Below the pieces are notes generated by a model. That model was not told the DNA's origin, did not search any database, and saw only the letters and a program-made list of their open reading frames with translations. From assembly GCA_030704615.1 (NCBI GenBank), contig CM060733.1:54808001-54872000 (forward strand): a stretch of DNA of 64,000 bases, given 5' to 3'. Below are positions 1 to 11,556 of the stretch, in pieces; position 1 is the stretch's first letter, and every line of letters starts with the position of its first letter. The stretch is from Takakia lepidozioides. Lineage: Eukaryota > Streptophyta > Takakiopsida > Takakiales > Takakiaceae. The translations under genes were made by a program, and so were the position numbers.

Positions 1-300
1 TCACTTGGTATGCCTTTCTCGGCTTTTCACTAGCAATTTGGGCTCTTCAGGTATCACTTTTAAGGTGGAGAACCGGAAAAGTGCATAACTTTGTGTTGTT
101 GCAGCCTATCTCTGAGGTTCTAGTGAAATTGTGGTTCTTCAGCATCCATCATGAGGTGCATTTGTCCCTGAACTGGTAGAAGGCTCTTGGAAGCTCTGGA
201 GTTTGTTAGTTCCTATCCTCAGGTTCTCTTGGTTGCTCTGAAGCAGTTGTGGTTCTTGCCACTGTGGATCTCGGTTGGTGGTAGTAGCACTGACTGTTAG

Positions 301-3008
301 TTGGCTGTAGACATGCGAAAAGATGTACAGGATATTTTCAAGCAGACCCCCCATGACAAGCAAGTGATGATGTTCTCTGCGACCCTGAGCAAAGAGATTC
401 GACCTGTCTGCAAGAGATTCATGCAAGATGTAATGTCTCGCGGCCAACTCATTCCTTCACAATATTCGAGACACCACCCTGCTTTCTTGGTGCTGGCATC
501 CTGCTAGTGGTTAATTGCCGTGGCTGGCCTTCTTTTGCTAGGGGTGGTTGATGCGACCTTGGACCTTGTCACTTCTTTCGCTCTTGGTTGACACTTTGGA
601 CTGGGTCTGAGCAAAGGTTTATGGAAGCAATGGTGCTGTAGGTTGGGGCTTTCACGCACAGCGGTACCGAATAGATGTAGGGTGGATGGAGCTGTAGTCA
701 ATGTTAGTCATGAGAATCTGTCTAAGGGAGGTTAAACATGAGGGAGGTGATCCGTGAAGTTTAGCAGGTCTCTTCTCATGTCTGCCAATGAGGACGAAAT
801 CTCTCTTTAGCGTTGTCTTCTGCTTACATCTACCTTTTTCAATATGCTGGGGTGATGAGGGGATGCAATTGAGGAGAACGTGTCATCTGTGGGCAGTTCC
901 TACTTATGTGCATTGCGCATTTGGGGGGAAACCAGCTGCCTCTTTAATGGGAGGGCAACACGACACAGATTGGCCGTCAATCGGCATCCTTTCATGACTG
1001 GCAAGCAGTAGCCCCAGTATAAATGCCGGTGTAATGGGACTCAGTTTTTTGTGGAGGCTGCGAACGAAAAAATCTTGCAAATGGAAAGGAAATGAGCTAC
1101 TTTTTCTTGGTTGGCATCCATGGGAAAGCAGTGTTCTTTGTGGCGCTGGCGCTTGAATAGCAAAGAGAAGCTGGCAGTCTCCTTACCTTATGTGTGTGTG
1201 GTCCCCTGTTGCTTGCTGGCGTTGTCATTTCACAGCCCATGGAGATCTACGTTGACGACGAAGCGAAGCTCACACTGCATGGTCTTGTGCAGGTAAGGTT
1301 TTGTTCAATGTACCTCCATGTGTCAGGCCCTTGTGTTATTGTTTGCATGCAGGGGGGAAAACACAGAGAAGGGGTGGTAGGTTCAGAGCAGTTTGTTAGG
1401 ACATCTCGGGATCATACACCTGCCATCAAACTGTTGTATTATGCATTTTCCTTACTTGTACATGTCTGTGCAATTCAACGGCAGCACTACATCAAGCTGA
1501 GCGAAGCAGAGAAGAATCGAAAGCTGAACGACTTGTTGGACGCACTCGACTTCAACCAGGTGGTGATCTTCGTGAAGAGTGTTAGTCGTGCAGCGGAGCT
1601 CAACAAGCTGCTGGTCGAGTGCAACTTCCCTTCCATCTGCATCCATTCGGGCATGTCGCAGGAGGAACGGTGTGCCCCTTTCTCCCTCCATTGCCTTGCC
1701 TTTAAGTGCCAGTATCATGGGGACAATGTTTGCATTGCCTAGCGGATTTTCATAGGTCAATCTTGTGGAACATTGCCAAGCTTGGATGAGCAATTGTGAT
1801 GATCGTTGGAAGGTCAGTTCACTCAATCATCTATTGCTGGTCGGATAGGTTGACGCGGTACAAGGGGTTCAAGGAAGGGCACAAGCGCATCCTGGTGGCC
1901 ACTGACCTGGTGGGACGGGGCATTGACATTGAGCGTGTCAACATTGTCATTAACTATGACATGCCCGATTCTGCTGATACATACTTGCATCGGGTATGTG
2001 TGCTTGCTTTCTTTTGGTATGAATTAGTTCAAGCTGTGGGAGGGCTTGTGGATGATTTGTGGCGCAATGCAAACTGGGTGCACTTTAGCACTCGCAAATT
2101 CTCCACGTCATTTTCTGAGATTTGGGAAAGGCTATTCCACACCATGGTGTACATGTAATGATATATACTGTGGAATGAAAATATTGTAATGAGAGTGCAA
2201 GACAGTCTCCCAAACTTGCAGCTGGTTTGTGAAGTTCTGGGTGATGCAAGATAGGATATAGCAAGGTTGAAAAGGTGTTGGTATGCAAGCTGACCGAGCT
2301 CTGCTTGGTGACCGTAGGTTGGAAGAGCAGGTCGTTTTGGGACAAAGGGACTAGCCATTACCTTTGTGGCCTCTGCTTCTGACTCCGATGTTCTGAATCA
2401 GGTATTGTATCTGAGATTTTGAAAATGATATTTCTAATTAGGATTTGGTGCTTATAACAAAGTGCATGTAATGAGCTTGGAAAACTCAGATGATGGTATA
2501 TTTTCCTGAACTGTTCTTGATCTGATAGTGATTATCACATTTGGGCATGCTGTTACCAAGTTATTGTTTTGGAGACAGTTTGGCATTTCAAAATTGGAAT
2601 GCTCGTAGGTAATGCATTTTTCTCTTTCAGCCTTTAGTCGATTATACTCTAGCAAGTGTTGTTGATCACTGGGGTCCACAATTGTGTTCTTGTACTCATA
2701 AGTTACTGGCCAGTCTCCTCTTTTCTGCTCTTTTGCCCCTCTTTCGTCCACAATGAATCTGTAGGAAATAGAGGAAACAGAGCTGCTGAGCTAATGTCAA
2801 GTGAGATGGCCGTTTCCTCGATAGGTCCAAGAGCGTTTTGAAGTTGACATCAAGGAGCTGCCTGAACAAATTGACACCACCACATACAGTAAGTTCTGAG
2901 GCTAGATCTTTATCTTGCATTATTAGACTTTCAGTATCCTGTTTTCCTTGAGATGGATATTTGTAACTTTGTGCTGACTAGATCGTTTTTGGTGCAGTGC
3001 CGTCGTAG
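301..3008 (+). CDS. UAP56: UAP56/SUB2-type DEAD-box RNA helicase, 3' part (5' end outside window)
   Basis: ATP-dependent RNA helicase of the TREX mRNA export and splicing machinery in the nucleus. Exons: about 301 or 311-429, 1236-1292, 1485-1669, 1849-1993, 2318-2401, 2825-2888, 2998-3008. All junctions are GT/AG, phases close, and the frame ends in TAG at 3006-3008. Visible motifs: [11 protein letters not shown] (motif III SAT), [19 protein letters not shown] (motif IV), [14 protein letters not shown] (motif V) and [15 protein letters not shown] (motif VI, split by an intron). The protein ends TYMPS, with a tiny 11-bp last exon. The sequence follows UAP56/DDX39 closely along its length, so the family call is firm. 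The Q motif, Walker A and DECD box must lie upstream of position 1; nothing resembling them is seen in 1-300, which looks intronic. The start of the first exon is ambiguous (301 or 311). Confidence 0.93.
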
Positions 3009-4397
3009 AGTTCTGCGCATTGCAACGAAGGTGTGTAAATCAGCAATCCATACCTTGGACCAGCAAGAAGGACGAGTTGGCGGTCTTTTAGTATGATAGA
3101 TTGGCATTTGACTCCTTGATTTCAGTTGTAAGTGTGGGTAACTTGACTATCTAAGCAGCCGATTGGTCCTTAAAGCTCAATTTACACTGGTCCAAAAAGT
3201 TTCTTGAGAGATTTTTTAATGCAATGATTGTCTTTCTCACATGAGATGTAAGCATGCATAATGCACTCCATCACAGCTTACCTCAGAATTGTTAGTTTGT
3301 ATGTTTGTTTGACTCTACTTTTTATCCTAGTCCAAGTCATCACATCCCTTGTTTACCCATTGCATACTGCTATGCATGCTTGCCCACCTGAATGAGAATC
3401 TCACTGCAGCTCACCTTCTTTCATGGCACACAACAACCCTTTCTGCCTAGACGATGCTGGTCCTCTCACCTTGGTGACAATGGTGTGTGTCTGCTGCCTC
3501 AGAGAGTCTTGTCTCTCTCTCTCTTCCTCTCTCAATTTGTACGAGGAATTCGCACATTCCAAGCACTCGCTTCCATAGCAGGTAGAGTTGGCAATCCAAC
3601 CCTAGTTTTCCCCTCGATTATGGACGTGAAACCTCGAAAGTTGTCTCAGTGAAGCTTCCATGGTGCTGCAAAAGAGAGGGTGCCCAGGACGAAGGTAAGA
3701 CAGACAGTGCAGTGCAGTGTTGTTGTTACAAGAGACAGAAAAGACATTGGAACTAGTCTGTAGTACTAAAAAGTGCAGCAGTGAACGAAGAAGCGAGTGT
3801 TGGCTGGACGGAACATGCGGGCCAAGCAAATTCGTGCGAGCTTTCCTGGCTATGGCGGAGCGCCTTCCCCCCCCGCCTCTGCTTGCTGCTCAAGTCTTCC
3901 TGTCATTCTTATCTTGTGACTCATTCTTTTCAGTATCTTGTGCATGGCAAGCATAAACTTCATACCTCAGAGCATTGATTGAGGATTCTGTGAGAGCGTA
4001 ACTGTTTGGCAGTCAGCTGCGAAGTATTTCCAGGTTTTAGACTGAATCTAGTTTGAAATGGAAGTGGTTCTTTTCGAAGGGGATGTAACACAAAGAAAAT
4101 CGGGATGACCTACGGAAAGGGGGAGATCGGTGATAACAGCATGGAGTCACAGTCATTCGGAATCAGAGCTGCGCACCGATCACATTCGGTGTCTTGAGCA
4201 GTCGATTAGGTTGAAAATGTGTTGTTTGCTTTTTCCGTGTTTTGATTTTCATCGCTTTGAATTCCCGACGAAGGCATGACAGCGAGCTCGTAATCAAGCA
4301 ACGGATTTAGGCATCGAAGAAGACAGAGAGACAAGCACGTAAAACCATATAGGAGAGACAAATCGGAGGCGCTGGGGAAGAGGAGGGAGATAGTGGC
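3009..4397. other. Intergenic DNA between helicase and OPA3-like gene
   Basis: Helicase 3' UTR and intergenic sequence. The open frames here are short, lack family signatures and are not flanked by convincing splice sites. CT-rich runs occur near 3511-3535. No gene, RNA or repeat is recognised; the last 200-300 bases before 4398 should contain the OPA3-like promoter and 5' UTR. Confidence 0.5.
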
Positions 4398-7300
4398 ATG
4401 ATGATATTACCTTTCGCTAAACTTGGTACATTGGTGCTGCGAACACTGAGCAAGCCACTGGCGTCCCGGTTGAAGCATCAGGCATCGCGCCATCCTCGAT
4501 TCCGGCAAATCATCATCAATCTTGCTCAGGTGAGGACGTTCTTCTATCGCTGACGGATGTTTTGATTGCACATACTTACTGTTCCGAGCCTTTCTCTTCG
4601 AGACGATTGTCATGGAGGAAGCGGTTCACCGGACATGAATTCTATTCAGTTGAGCCCCTTCACCTTTCGTGGAGAGCTAACTCATCGCGGATTGCATGCA
4701 CAATCCTGCCAAATTGTAGTGCACTAAGCAGGGTTATCTCTTAGTTGTGGAAATTTTCGTCAGCATTGGTGCGGAATTCGCGAGACAAAGCTGATACGAA
4801 GGTTCACAATATATATAATGTCTCGCCCCCAAAGTTCAAGTCACAATCTGACTCGCAAGTTGGAATTTGACTCTGGAAATGGAGGTTTAAGCTGGTCTTG
4901 GAGGAATCACAAATCTGTAGGCTGTAGTAATGTGCACGGATGTCTTGGTCTAGATTATTCTCGAGATTGGTGTCAAGGGCAGCGGGGAGAGGGACGTAGA
5001 TGGACTGTTTGATTGATACTACATTGTAACTTCGTTGAGCTGGAAGTGGGTTGTCAGCCCATCAGGATATATGAGGCCATATCTCTATTTGAGATAGCTC
5101 TTGGATAGAGGAACAAAGAAGGACGGCTTTAGGCTCAGCCTGGAGATTTTTGAAAGTTGGTGAACAGAGGCGCAGGGACAAAGTTCTCGATGGTCCTGTG
5201 AACTGTGATGAGAGTATCCCAGACATAGTATCAGAAAATGGATATTGTCCCGCACATTGGCGATTGATAATCTCGCTTTCCTCTCTGCATCTGTTTATTG
5301 TTCAAAGGTAGATTCCTGCCCCAAGTTTGAATTTCAGTCTAGTGCCGAGGGTAGGTAGGCCATTTATGGTCCTCACCCATGTCACAAAGTTCAGGGGAAG
5401 TTTTAGCCTATCTTCGTTTTGTGCTGCATCATGGACTTAGACACTTGAGCCTCGAAGCAGCTTCATCTAGGAGGGTCAGTTCTTCCTACCTAATATTCAG
5501 GTACTTGAAAGTATCCTCTACCCATTTCCGCCAGGACTTAGCCTGTTTAATAGGACAGTCTTGCTTCCAAGAAATGATCTTGCATGCAAGCCCTCACCAT
5601 CTGACCTTGAACTCATCATGTCGACAGCTCAAGGTGGTATGCCACAATCACCCCGAACAGCCACATTAGCTGTTCTAGAGCACGCTGTGTGTGTGTGTGA
5701 GAGAGAGAGGGAGAGGGAGAGGGAGAGGGAGAGGGAGAGGGAGAGAGAGAGAGAGAGAGAGATGTCCCCCGTGAGTGCTGGCCATAGCCTTATTGTGGCG
5801 ACATAAACCCTCCTGGAGTTGGTTTCAGGGTTTTGACGAGAGTGAAATTCTGCTGGCAGTTACCATAGTGCTTGTGCACAGTGGATGGCAGCCAGTTACT
5901 GGGTTTCACTTTTTGTTTTTAGGGGTGGTATTATGCAAGACCAACAGCCACTCTGTTGTGGGTAAGGGCAGAAGAATGTACTCGTAAGACATAAGACATT
6001 GTTTTCCATAGCCTTGTGGCCATAGACTCCGTGCCCAACAACATGGAACAGACATACCGTTGTGAGGGGCTCACTCCAGTAGTGGGACTTGCCTTGATAT
6101 AACAAGTTGCTCAGGCTTTGCAGATTTCCTCCAGAAAACCCTTCACACAAGGATAATCTGTGTGTGTGAGATGCCCAGCAAGTAGAGCCCAACAGGGCCA
6201 GGGCTCTTGGCTCAGCCTGGAGATATTGAAAGTTGTTGAACAGAGGTCTTTTGTCTCCTCGTACTTCACTCTCCTAGAACCTTGGCCCTTCTCATAGGCA
6301 ATCTGTCGAAAACAAGCAGGCTGCCTTTGCTCCTTCCCCTGGCTCGTAAAGAATGTCAGAACCAGAAACAAATGCACGAAAGCAACCCTTTCACAACAAG
6401 AAATCAACGGCAAGGCATCCGAAACCAACCATGAGTGGTTAGCGAGCTTTGCTGCAGACAAGCGCTCTCTCAGATGAGGGTTTGCATAGCCACACAACGA
6501 AAACCTGCCTCGATAACCCCACAATCTTTGAACCCCTTGGCACTTCCTCAAGTTCTTGATGGTCCTGAAGAGGGTCACTGTCTGATGAGAATACCCCGGA
6601 CATTGTATCAGAAAATGGATCTTGTCTTCAGGTCGTCCATACATTGGGCATTGATAATCTCCCTTTTCTCTCTGCACATGTTTGTCGCTCAAAGGTAGAC
6701 TCCCCGCGCCGAGTTTAGATTTCAGTCTATTGCCGAGGGTAGGTAGGCCCTTCAGATCGTTAAGGTCCTCACCCACGACCCAAACTTGACAAGACAGAGA
6801 GTGGAAGACAAAGTTTATGTTGCTAACAGAGATGCTGATACAAATGCTGGGATGTCAAGGGTTGCAGTCGAACCATAGGTTTCAGGTAAATTTGCAGAGA
6901 CGAATATATGGCCATTCCACTGACGTTGAAATTCGGCCACTCAATGAAGAGAAGGCAGTTCAGGCGGCTTCTGAGCTTCTTGGGGAATTCGTCATCTTCA
7001 CGGTAATATTCTCACGGAGGTTGCAGACACTTGTGCCATGTAGCGATGTGCAATTGTTTCAGAGTGTTCTTGCAGAAAGATGATTCGGAAGAACATGAAG
7101 ATCCTCGATCAGTGTATGTGTTATTGATGATGAATTGTCCGTGTGCTGATGACAGGTTGGGGGAGCTGTTGTCATATTCGAAGTCTCACGTAGTGCCCGG
7201 TCTGAAGCCCGGAAAGAGGAAGCCCGTAAGAAAGAATTGGAGGTATTCTCATAATGATTGTCTTCAGTGTGTGTTCTGTGCAATGTCCATTTCTTTCTGA

Positions 7301-7694
7301 GGATTTGAGAGTTTCTATCACAAGTGTGACCTGCTATCTTCTGTTGTTCCTCCTGGAATGATGCTGCTCTAATCAGACCAAATCTTCCGGGTTTTGCTGT
7401 GCTTATTTGTGTCTGTCAGGTTCCTATAGCATTTAACTAAGTTTCTCCCTCTCCCTCCACCGTGTGTCTCGCTCTTTTTCTGTGCAAGTTGACAGTCTCT
7501 TGGCATTCTATCAGGATTTGAGGCAGAGGGATGCAAGCATATCAAAAGAGGTTGATGCATTGAGGCGGCAATTTGAAGAGTTAAGAGGTGGACGGGGAAT
7601 TACCAGCTGGATTCCAGGATTGGGCCATGATACTCACCCAACCTCGTCACAAGGTGGACACACTTCTTCTGGGGCTGCCGACCACAGCACTTGA
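4398..7694 (+). CDS. OPA3-like protein (optic atrophy 3 family), complete
   Basis: Small mitochondrial/outer-membrane-associated protein of the OPA3 family; the plant function is poorly defined. Exons 4398-4529, 6868-7002, 7156-7242, 7515-7694. All are phase 0, giving 177 residues plus stop, the usual family length. The N-terminus (MMILPFAKLGTLVLRTLSKP) matches the family start. Exon 2 carries the diagnostic RRIYGHSTDVEIRPLNEEKA stretch and exon 3 GGAVVIFEVSRSARSEARKE. Exon 4 begins at DLRQRDA, since ELE|DLRQRD is what the family predicts, and forms the usual C-terminal coiled coil. Two ATGs are adjacent (4398, 4401) and either could start. Intron 1 is 2.3 kb and filled with LINE fragments and a microsatellite; the other introns are 150-270 bp. 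No frameshift or stop was found. Confidence 0.92.
5040..5370 (-). mobile_element. LINE-like 3'-end fragment in OPA3-like intron 1
   Basis: Diverged copy of the sequence at 6560-6790. Shared blocks include ATCAGAAAATGGAT, ATTGATAATCTC, TTCAAAGGTAGA/CTCAAAGGTAGA and GCCGAGGGTAGGTAGG, in the same order and orientation. The better copy encodes a LINE-type C-terminus on the minus strand, so this one is assigned to the same family. Boundaries are approximate. Confidence 0.55.
5690..5762. repeat. Compound microsatellite (GT)n(GAGAGG)n(GA)n
   Basis: Short GT run, then GAGAGG-type hexamers, then about nine GA units, ending at position 5762. It lies a few hundred bases before the terminal sequence of the LINE copy at 5972-6776. 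The same family carries GA/GT runs next to its end at 34995-35010 and 35335-35365, so the run may have begun as an element tail. Confidence 0.85.
5972..6776 (-). mobile_element. Non-LTR retrotransposon (LINE) 3' end remnant
   Basis: The minus strand from 6776 to 6111 is open for about 220 codons. It contains a CPMYGRPEDKIHFLIQCPGY-type segment, which is the C..C..H..C cluster seen at the C-terminus of many plant LINE reverse transcriptases. Downstream on the minus strand come conserved non-coding blocks (AGTCCCACTACTGGAGTGAG, then CTATGGCCACAAGGCTA) shared with the copies at 34690-35210. No reverse-transcriptase core is present, so this is a 5'-truncated, probably dead, insertion in intron 1 of the OPA3-like gene. 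Confidence 0.6.
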
Positions 7695-8459
7695 TGAGGC
7701 AGTGCCTAGTTGAAAACAGTTGGTGGTTGTGCTCGCAATCATGAAAGCATTTCTTGCCATTTGCAAAATGCTAATGTGCCATAGTCTTTTGAAATTAGCA
7801 TCTCCATTTCGTCTGAGTAGTTCAAATATTTGAATGAGAGGAGACCTCCATATGGGTCACGGGCCTGCAGGTAGCCTTCTTTTGCACTGTGCTTGGGTTG
7901 GTGTTGTAAGTGCTTGAAACCATTGTCCTCCATAGGACTGTGATGTGTACATTTGTTGAGGAAGTGCGCCCTTCCGTTGATGGGTTTTGACTTGCCGTCA
8001 TTAGACCTTTCCAAAGCGACAAGCTGCACCATTTCGTATATGCGTGATGTCAGCTGCCTGGAACCAGTCAATGTGGACAGATTTTAGACTGCATTAGAGA
8101 GCACCATTTATTGCCATTTATCCCCCTTGCAGTGGTTGGGCAACAGTGTTTCTACCTTTTAAAGATCAAATCAAAAACCTAGTAGCAGTCTGTAACTTCA
8201 ATAGGAGGGGATTGTCTCTCGACATAATCTTGCGATCACCATTTATGCAGTGGTGTTTTTTTGACAGGTCGGCCTACCTTTTCTGTGACAGATTATGTTT
8301 TTTCTTTGTACTTTAACTGTGATAGACAACTTTGAGAACATGCCTGTCACATGGCAGGTTGACAAGTTTTTGACCTTTCAGAGAACCATATCATGTCAAA
8401 TTAGAAATTAATGGCATAGTAGTGAGGTCTTATCTGCTTGTCCTGGCATTAGGGAAGTC
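7695..8459. other. Intergenic sequence, no gene recognised
   Basis: 3' flank of the OPA3-like gene leading into the piggyBac remnant. Short minus-strand open frames at 7739-8071 have no recognisable domain. The end of the interval may hold the eroded N-terminal part of the piggyBac element, but no terminal inverted repeat could be picked out. Confidence 0.4.
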
Positions 8460-9270
8460 ATGACCCGGGATCATTTTAAGAGCATTCTTTGTTGTTTGAA
8501 TCTAGTTGACAACTTTACCTTGATCTCCGATCGTACCAATCCTATATAGGAGAACTGTCAGTAGATGCAAGATGTTACGGAACGGGAATAACTTGATGAT
8601 CACAGTTGATGAGGTTACGATAAGGTACAAGGGCAAATATTGTGCCATTCGGTAGTACATGCCCAAAAAACCTGCAAAGTGGGGCATCAAAATATGGGCC
8701 TTTGCGGATCCTATTAGTAGTTATATCTACGATTTTGAGGTCTACTACAGAAAGAATGGGGGGCTTGAGGGCATGAGGCAAAAGACTGGGAAGGGTGAGG
8801 GGTATGATGTTGTTATAGGATTGGTATCTGATTTGCATGGGCCAGGCCATGTAGTGGTGATTGACAATTTCTTTACATCATCCGAGCTGTTGTATGACAT
8901 GGCCTCGTTGGGCACCTGGGCAATTGGCACTATAAGGCTGAACATGAAGGTCTCCCACCGGCTTTGATAGGTTTGAAAAAATGTAAGACAGCAGTGTAGG
9001 AAGACTCTTGGTTCAAGATGCATACCTCCCCAGAAAGGAGTCTATAATATATTATCAGCTCGACCAACTTCATGGCCCAACTCACTTGTCACAGCAAAGA
9101 AAACTCATGAATGAGATTCTTTGTGTGCCAATGCATATGCAATATTAGAGCTACATGAGAGGGGTTGACGAGTTGCCGGGTGCATATAACATGCGGTTGA
9201 AAACCCATAAATGGTAGCATAAAGTGTTTTTCTCTTGTTGAACTAAAAAGACGTGTGAACTTCTTACAAT
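8460..9270 (+). pseudogene. piggyBac-type transposase remnant
   Basis: DNA transposase of the DDE_Tnp_1_7 (piggyBac) family. Successive plus-strand segments match family blocks in order: TRDHFKSIL with a following VDN near 8462; ITVDEVTIRYKGK near 8600, which holds the first catalytic Asp; YMPKKPAKWGIKIWAFAD near 8660; VVVIDNFFTSSELLYDM near 8850, the second Asp; GTWAIGTIR near 8915; and YMRGVDELPGAYNMRLKTHKW near 9150, the third Asp. The reading is broken by a TAG just before the YMPKKP block, a stop at 8967 and frame changes afterwards, so it cannot make a working protein. TTAA target sites and terminal repeats were not located, so element ends are unknown. Confidence 0.8.
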
Positions 9271-9911
9271 TAGTCCAAAGTAACCTTTGGTTTCTCAACG
9301 GTGAGTTGGGCCGTGAAGTTGGTCAAGTTGTAGATAATATTGTAAACACTCCTTTTTTGTCCCACTGCAATACTGCGGCTATATGACGGGATGCCCCACT
9401 CTTTCACGCCCCAACTTTTGATGCCCCACTTTAGAGGCCCACACTTCATCTCAGTAAGAACCCTTTGGTTTCTCGTGTTGCACCGCCCTCCAAACCATGT
9501 TTTCCAACTTGATCCCACATAATGACACTCACATCCAAGTATCCAACCTTAATCAAGATTGCAAACAACTTTTGATAGCATTTTGTTTTGAGAAACCCCA
9601 TGCTCTCATAAATTGCCATACTGGTAGGAATCACAACTACCTTTATGTATGAGATGTGGCCAATTAGTATGCCACTCGTTGGTGCCTCCACACAATTGCC
9701 TCAAGGTTTCTACAAACTCTAGCACCTGAGTTCTACTTGCATCACTTTCAGCCTCAGTTAATCCTAGTGTTTTTATTCCCTAACGAGAATTATTTTTTTG
9801 GCCAAAAAGTGTCAGTAGTTGATGTCATGAGCCTCGCCAACATGGACTAGTTAAAACATGCCACCTGGTATATAGCCCTTTCTAACCATGCCACCTCGTT
9901 ATTCTGGCCAT
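9271..9911. other. Non-genic DNA, possibly more piggyBac-derived sequence
   Basis: No coding signature on either strand. A 17-base string (AAAGTGGGGCATCAAAA) on the minus strand near 9417-9433 repeats the start of the KWGIK block of the transposase at 8676-8692, in the opposite orientation. The rest is unremarkable. Confidence 0.35.
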
Positions 9912-9918
9912 AGGTAGA

Positions 9919-10160
9919 TTTTGTTTTTTTGTTTTTTTTAATTTATTGAAAGGAAACCTGGGAGCGACAGGCCACAATTCAGGCCCTAGAAGGGGGAAAA
10001 TAACCTCCTTTCATTTATGGGCCATGGAGGCACACAGGACGATAACATCCAGACAGAACGTCACGAACAATCCACACACGTGGCAGGGCAGCGGGTTTGA
10101 ACCCCGAACCACCAAGGCGACACATTGTGCACTTACCAGCTGAGCTACCAGCCGATGTTG
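9919..10160 (-). mobile_element. tRNA-derived SINE with A-rich tail and target-site duplication
   Basis: On the minus strand the sequence starts GGCTGGTAGCTCAGCTGG, a tRNA-like head with a pol III A box (TAGCTCAGCTGG, plus 10136-10147). About 35 bases later comes a B box (GGTTCAAACCC, plus 10093-10103). A tRNA-unrelated body follows and ends in an A-rich tail, read on the plus strand as T-rich DNA at 9920-9945. Short direct repeats flank it: AGGTAGATT at 9912-9920 and AGGTAGAATT at 10162-10171, a plausible target duplication. Head, body, tail and duplication together make a SINE more likely than a functional tRNA; acceptor-stem pairing is poor. Confidence 0.78.
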
Positions 10161-10171
10161 CAGGTAGAATT

Positions 10172-11056
10172 CACATGTGGCCCACCCTGCGATTTTGGAA
10201 AAGTGAAAAAGAAAACACTAGTTAATCCAAATTTCAAGATCAATCATCATACCACTATTGAAGAGCAGGTCTCATCGCAGACCAGCCTACTTACCACTAT
10301 TGAGTATTGAATTTTGAGAGCCAAAGGAGAGCTTGCTTGAAACACGTGCTGGAAAGAGGGATAGGTTTAGGGTTTGAAAGAAAAAGAAGGGCAGCTGGAA
10401 GTGACTCGGTGAGCCCCCCAGCTGCAGTTACCAATAAGATTACTGATAATAACCAGTAATTTGTGCCTTTCTTTTGACAGGGGTTTTTTGTTTTTCCGCC
10501 TTCACTGTGACAGGCATTTTTTTGTCATTGCCTTTCCTTTGACAGAGAAACTTTTTTTGGCCTTTTTCTGCCATTCAAATGCGTTGTGACAGGCGCAAAA
10601 GCAAACCCTGTATTTATCAAACAAGGTGCTGTCCTTGTGTCAGTCATCTCTCACATTGCACGTGAGGGACAGAGGAAGGCCACTTCCCCTCACGGGCTTC
10701 CAAGTGCGAATGAGAATTGGAGAGCTGTCTGCCGACATCTTCCGGTGGGAGGTAAATGTGGTACTTGGCAGTCTGTGATTAGAGGGAAAGGTGCATGTGA
10801 GGTACGTGTCAAAGAGATTATGAGCTCTACTTGGGATTGGGAATTCTTGAGGGCCAAGTCAATACACGTCTACAGGAGCAGAACAGTCCCTGCTGTGTAC
10901 AGAATTCTATCTTGCAATTAGTAAGTGGTTGTCGCTGCTAGAGCAATCTCGACATGTTCCTTGTGAGAAAGTGGTGACTTCACGTCGCATATCTTCAATT
11001 CCCTGCTGACTGTGATTCAAGCACTGAGATCAGGGAGATCGTGACGTGTAAAGCAG
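10172..11056. other. Non-genic DNA up to the assembly gap
   Basis: No family signature. Between 10455 and 10600 T-rich runs alternate with TGACAG/GTGACAGG motifs, resembling a stretch near 8260-8360 with TTTGACAGG, perhaps a shared degenerate repeat. The 111-codon open frame at 10586-10921 looks like chance. Confidence 0.4.
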
Positions 11057-11556
11057 NNNNNNNNNNNNNNNNNNNNNNNNNNNNNNNNNNNNNNNNNNNN
11101 NNNNNNNNNNNNNNNNNNNNNNNNNNNNNNNNNNNNNNNNNNNNNNNNNNNNNNNNNNNNNNNNNNNNNNNNNNNNNNNNNNNNNNNNNNNNNNNNNNNN
11201 NNNNNNNNNNNNNNNNNNNNNNNNNNNNNNNNNNNNNNNNNNNNNNNNNNNNNNNNNNNNNNNNNNNNNNNNNNNNNNNNNNNNNNNNNNNNNNNNNNNN
11301 NNNNNNNNNNNNNNNNNNNNNNNNNNNNNNNNNNNNNNNNNNNNNNNNNNNNNNNNNNNNNNNNNNNNNNNNNNNNNNNNNNNNNNNNNNNNNNNNNNNN
11401 NNNNNNNNNNNNNNNNNNNNNNNNNNNNNNNNNNNNNNNNNNNNNNNNNNNNNNNNNNNNNNNNNNNNNNNNNNNNNNNNNNNNNNNNNNNNNNNNNNNN
11501 NNNNNNNNNNNNNNNNNNNNNNNNNNNNNNNNNNNNNNNNNNNNNNNNNNNNNNNN
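11057..11556. other. Assembly gap of exactly 500 N
   Basis: Uninterrupted run of N. The round length suggests a placeholder gap of unknown true size, so distances across it are not reliable. Open frames across it are artefacts. Confidence 0.99.

Noticed and set aside
5561-5806. Frame encoding an (ER)n peptide
   Set aside because: Produced by the GA microsatellite; no start context or homology.
10084-10158. Functional tRNA gene on the minus strand
   Set aside because: A and B boxes are present, but the acceptor stem does not pair well and the unit continues into a body with an A-rich tail, so SINE is the better reading.
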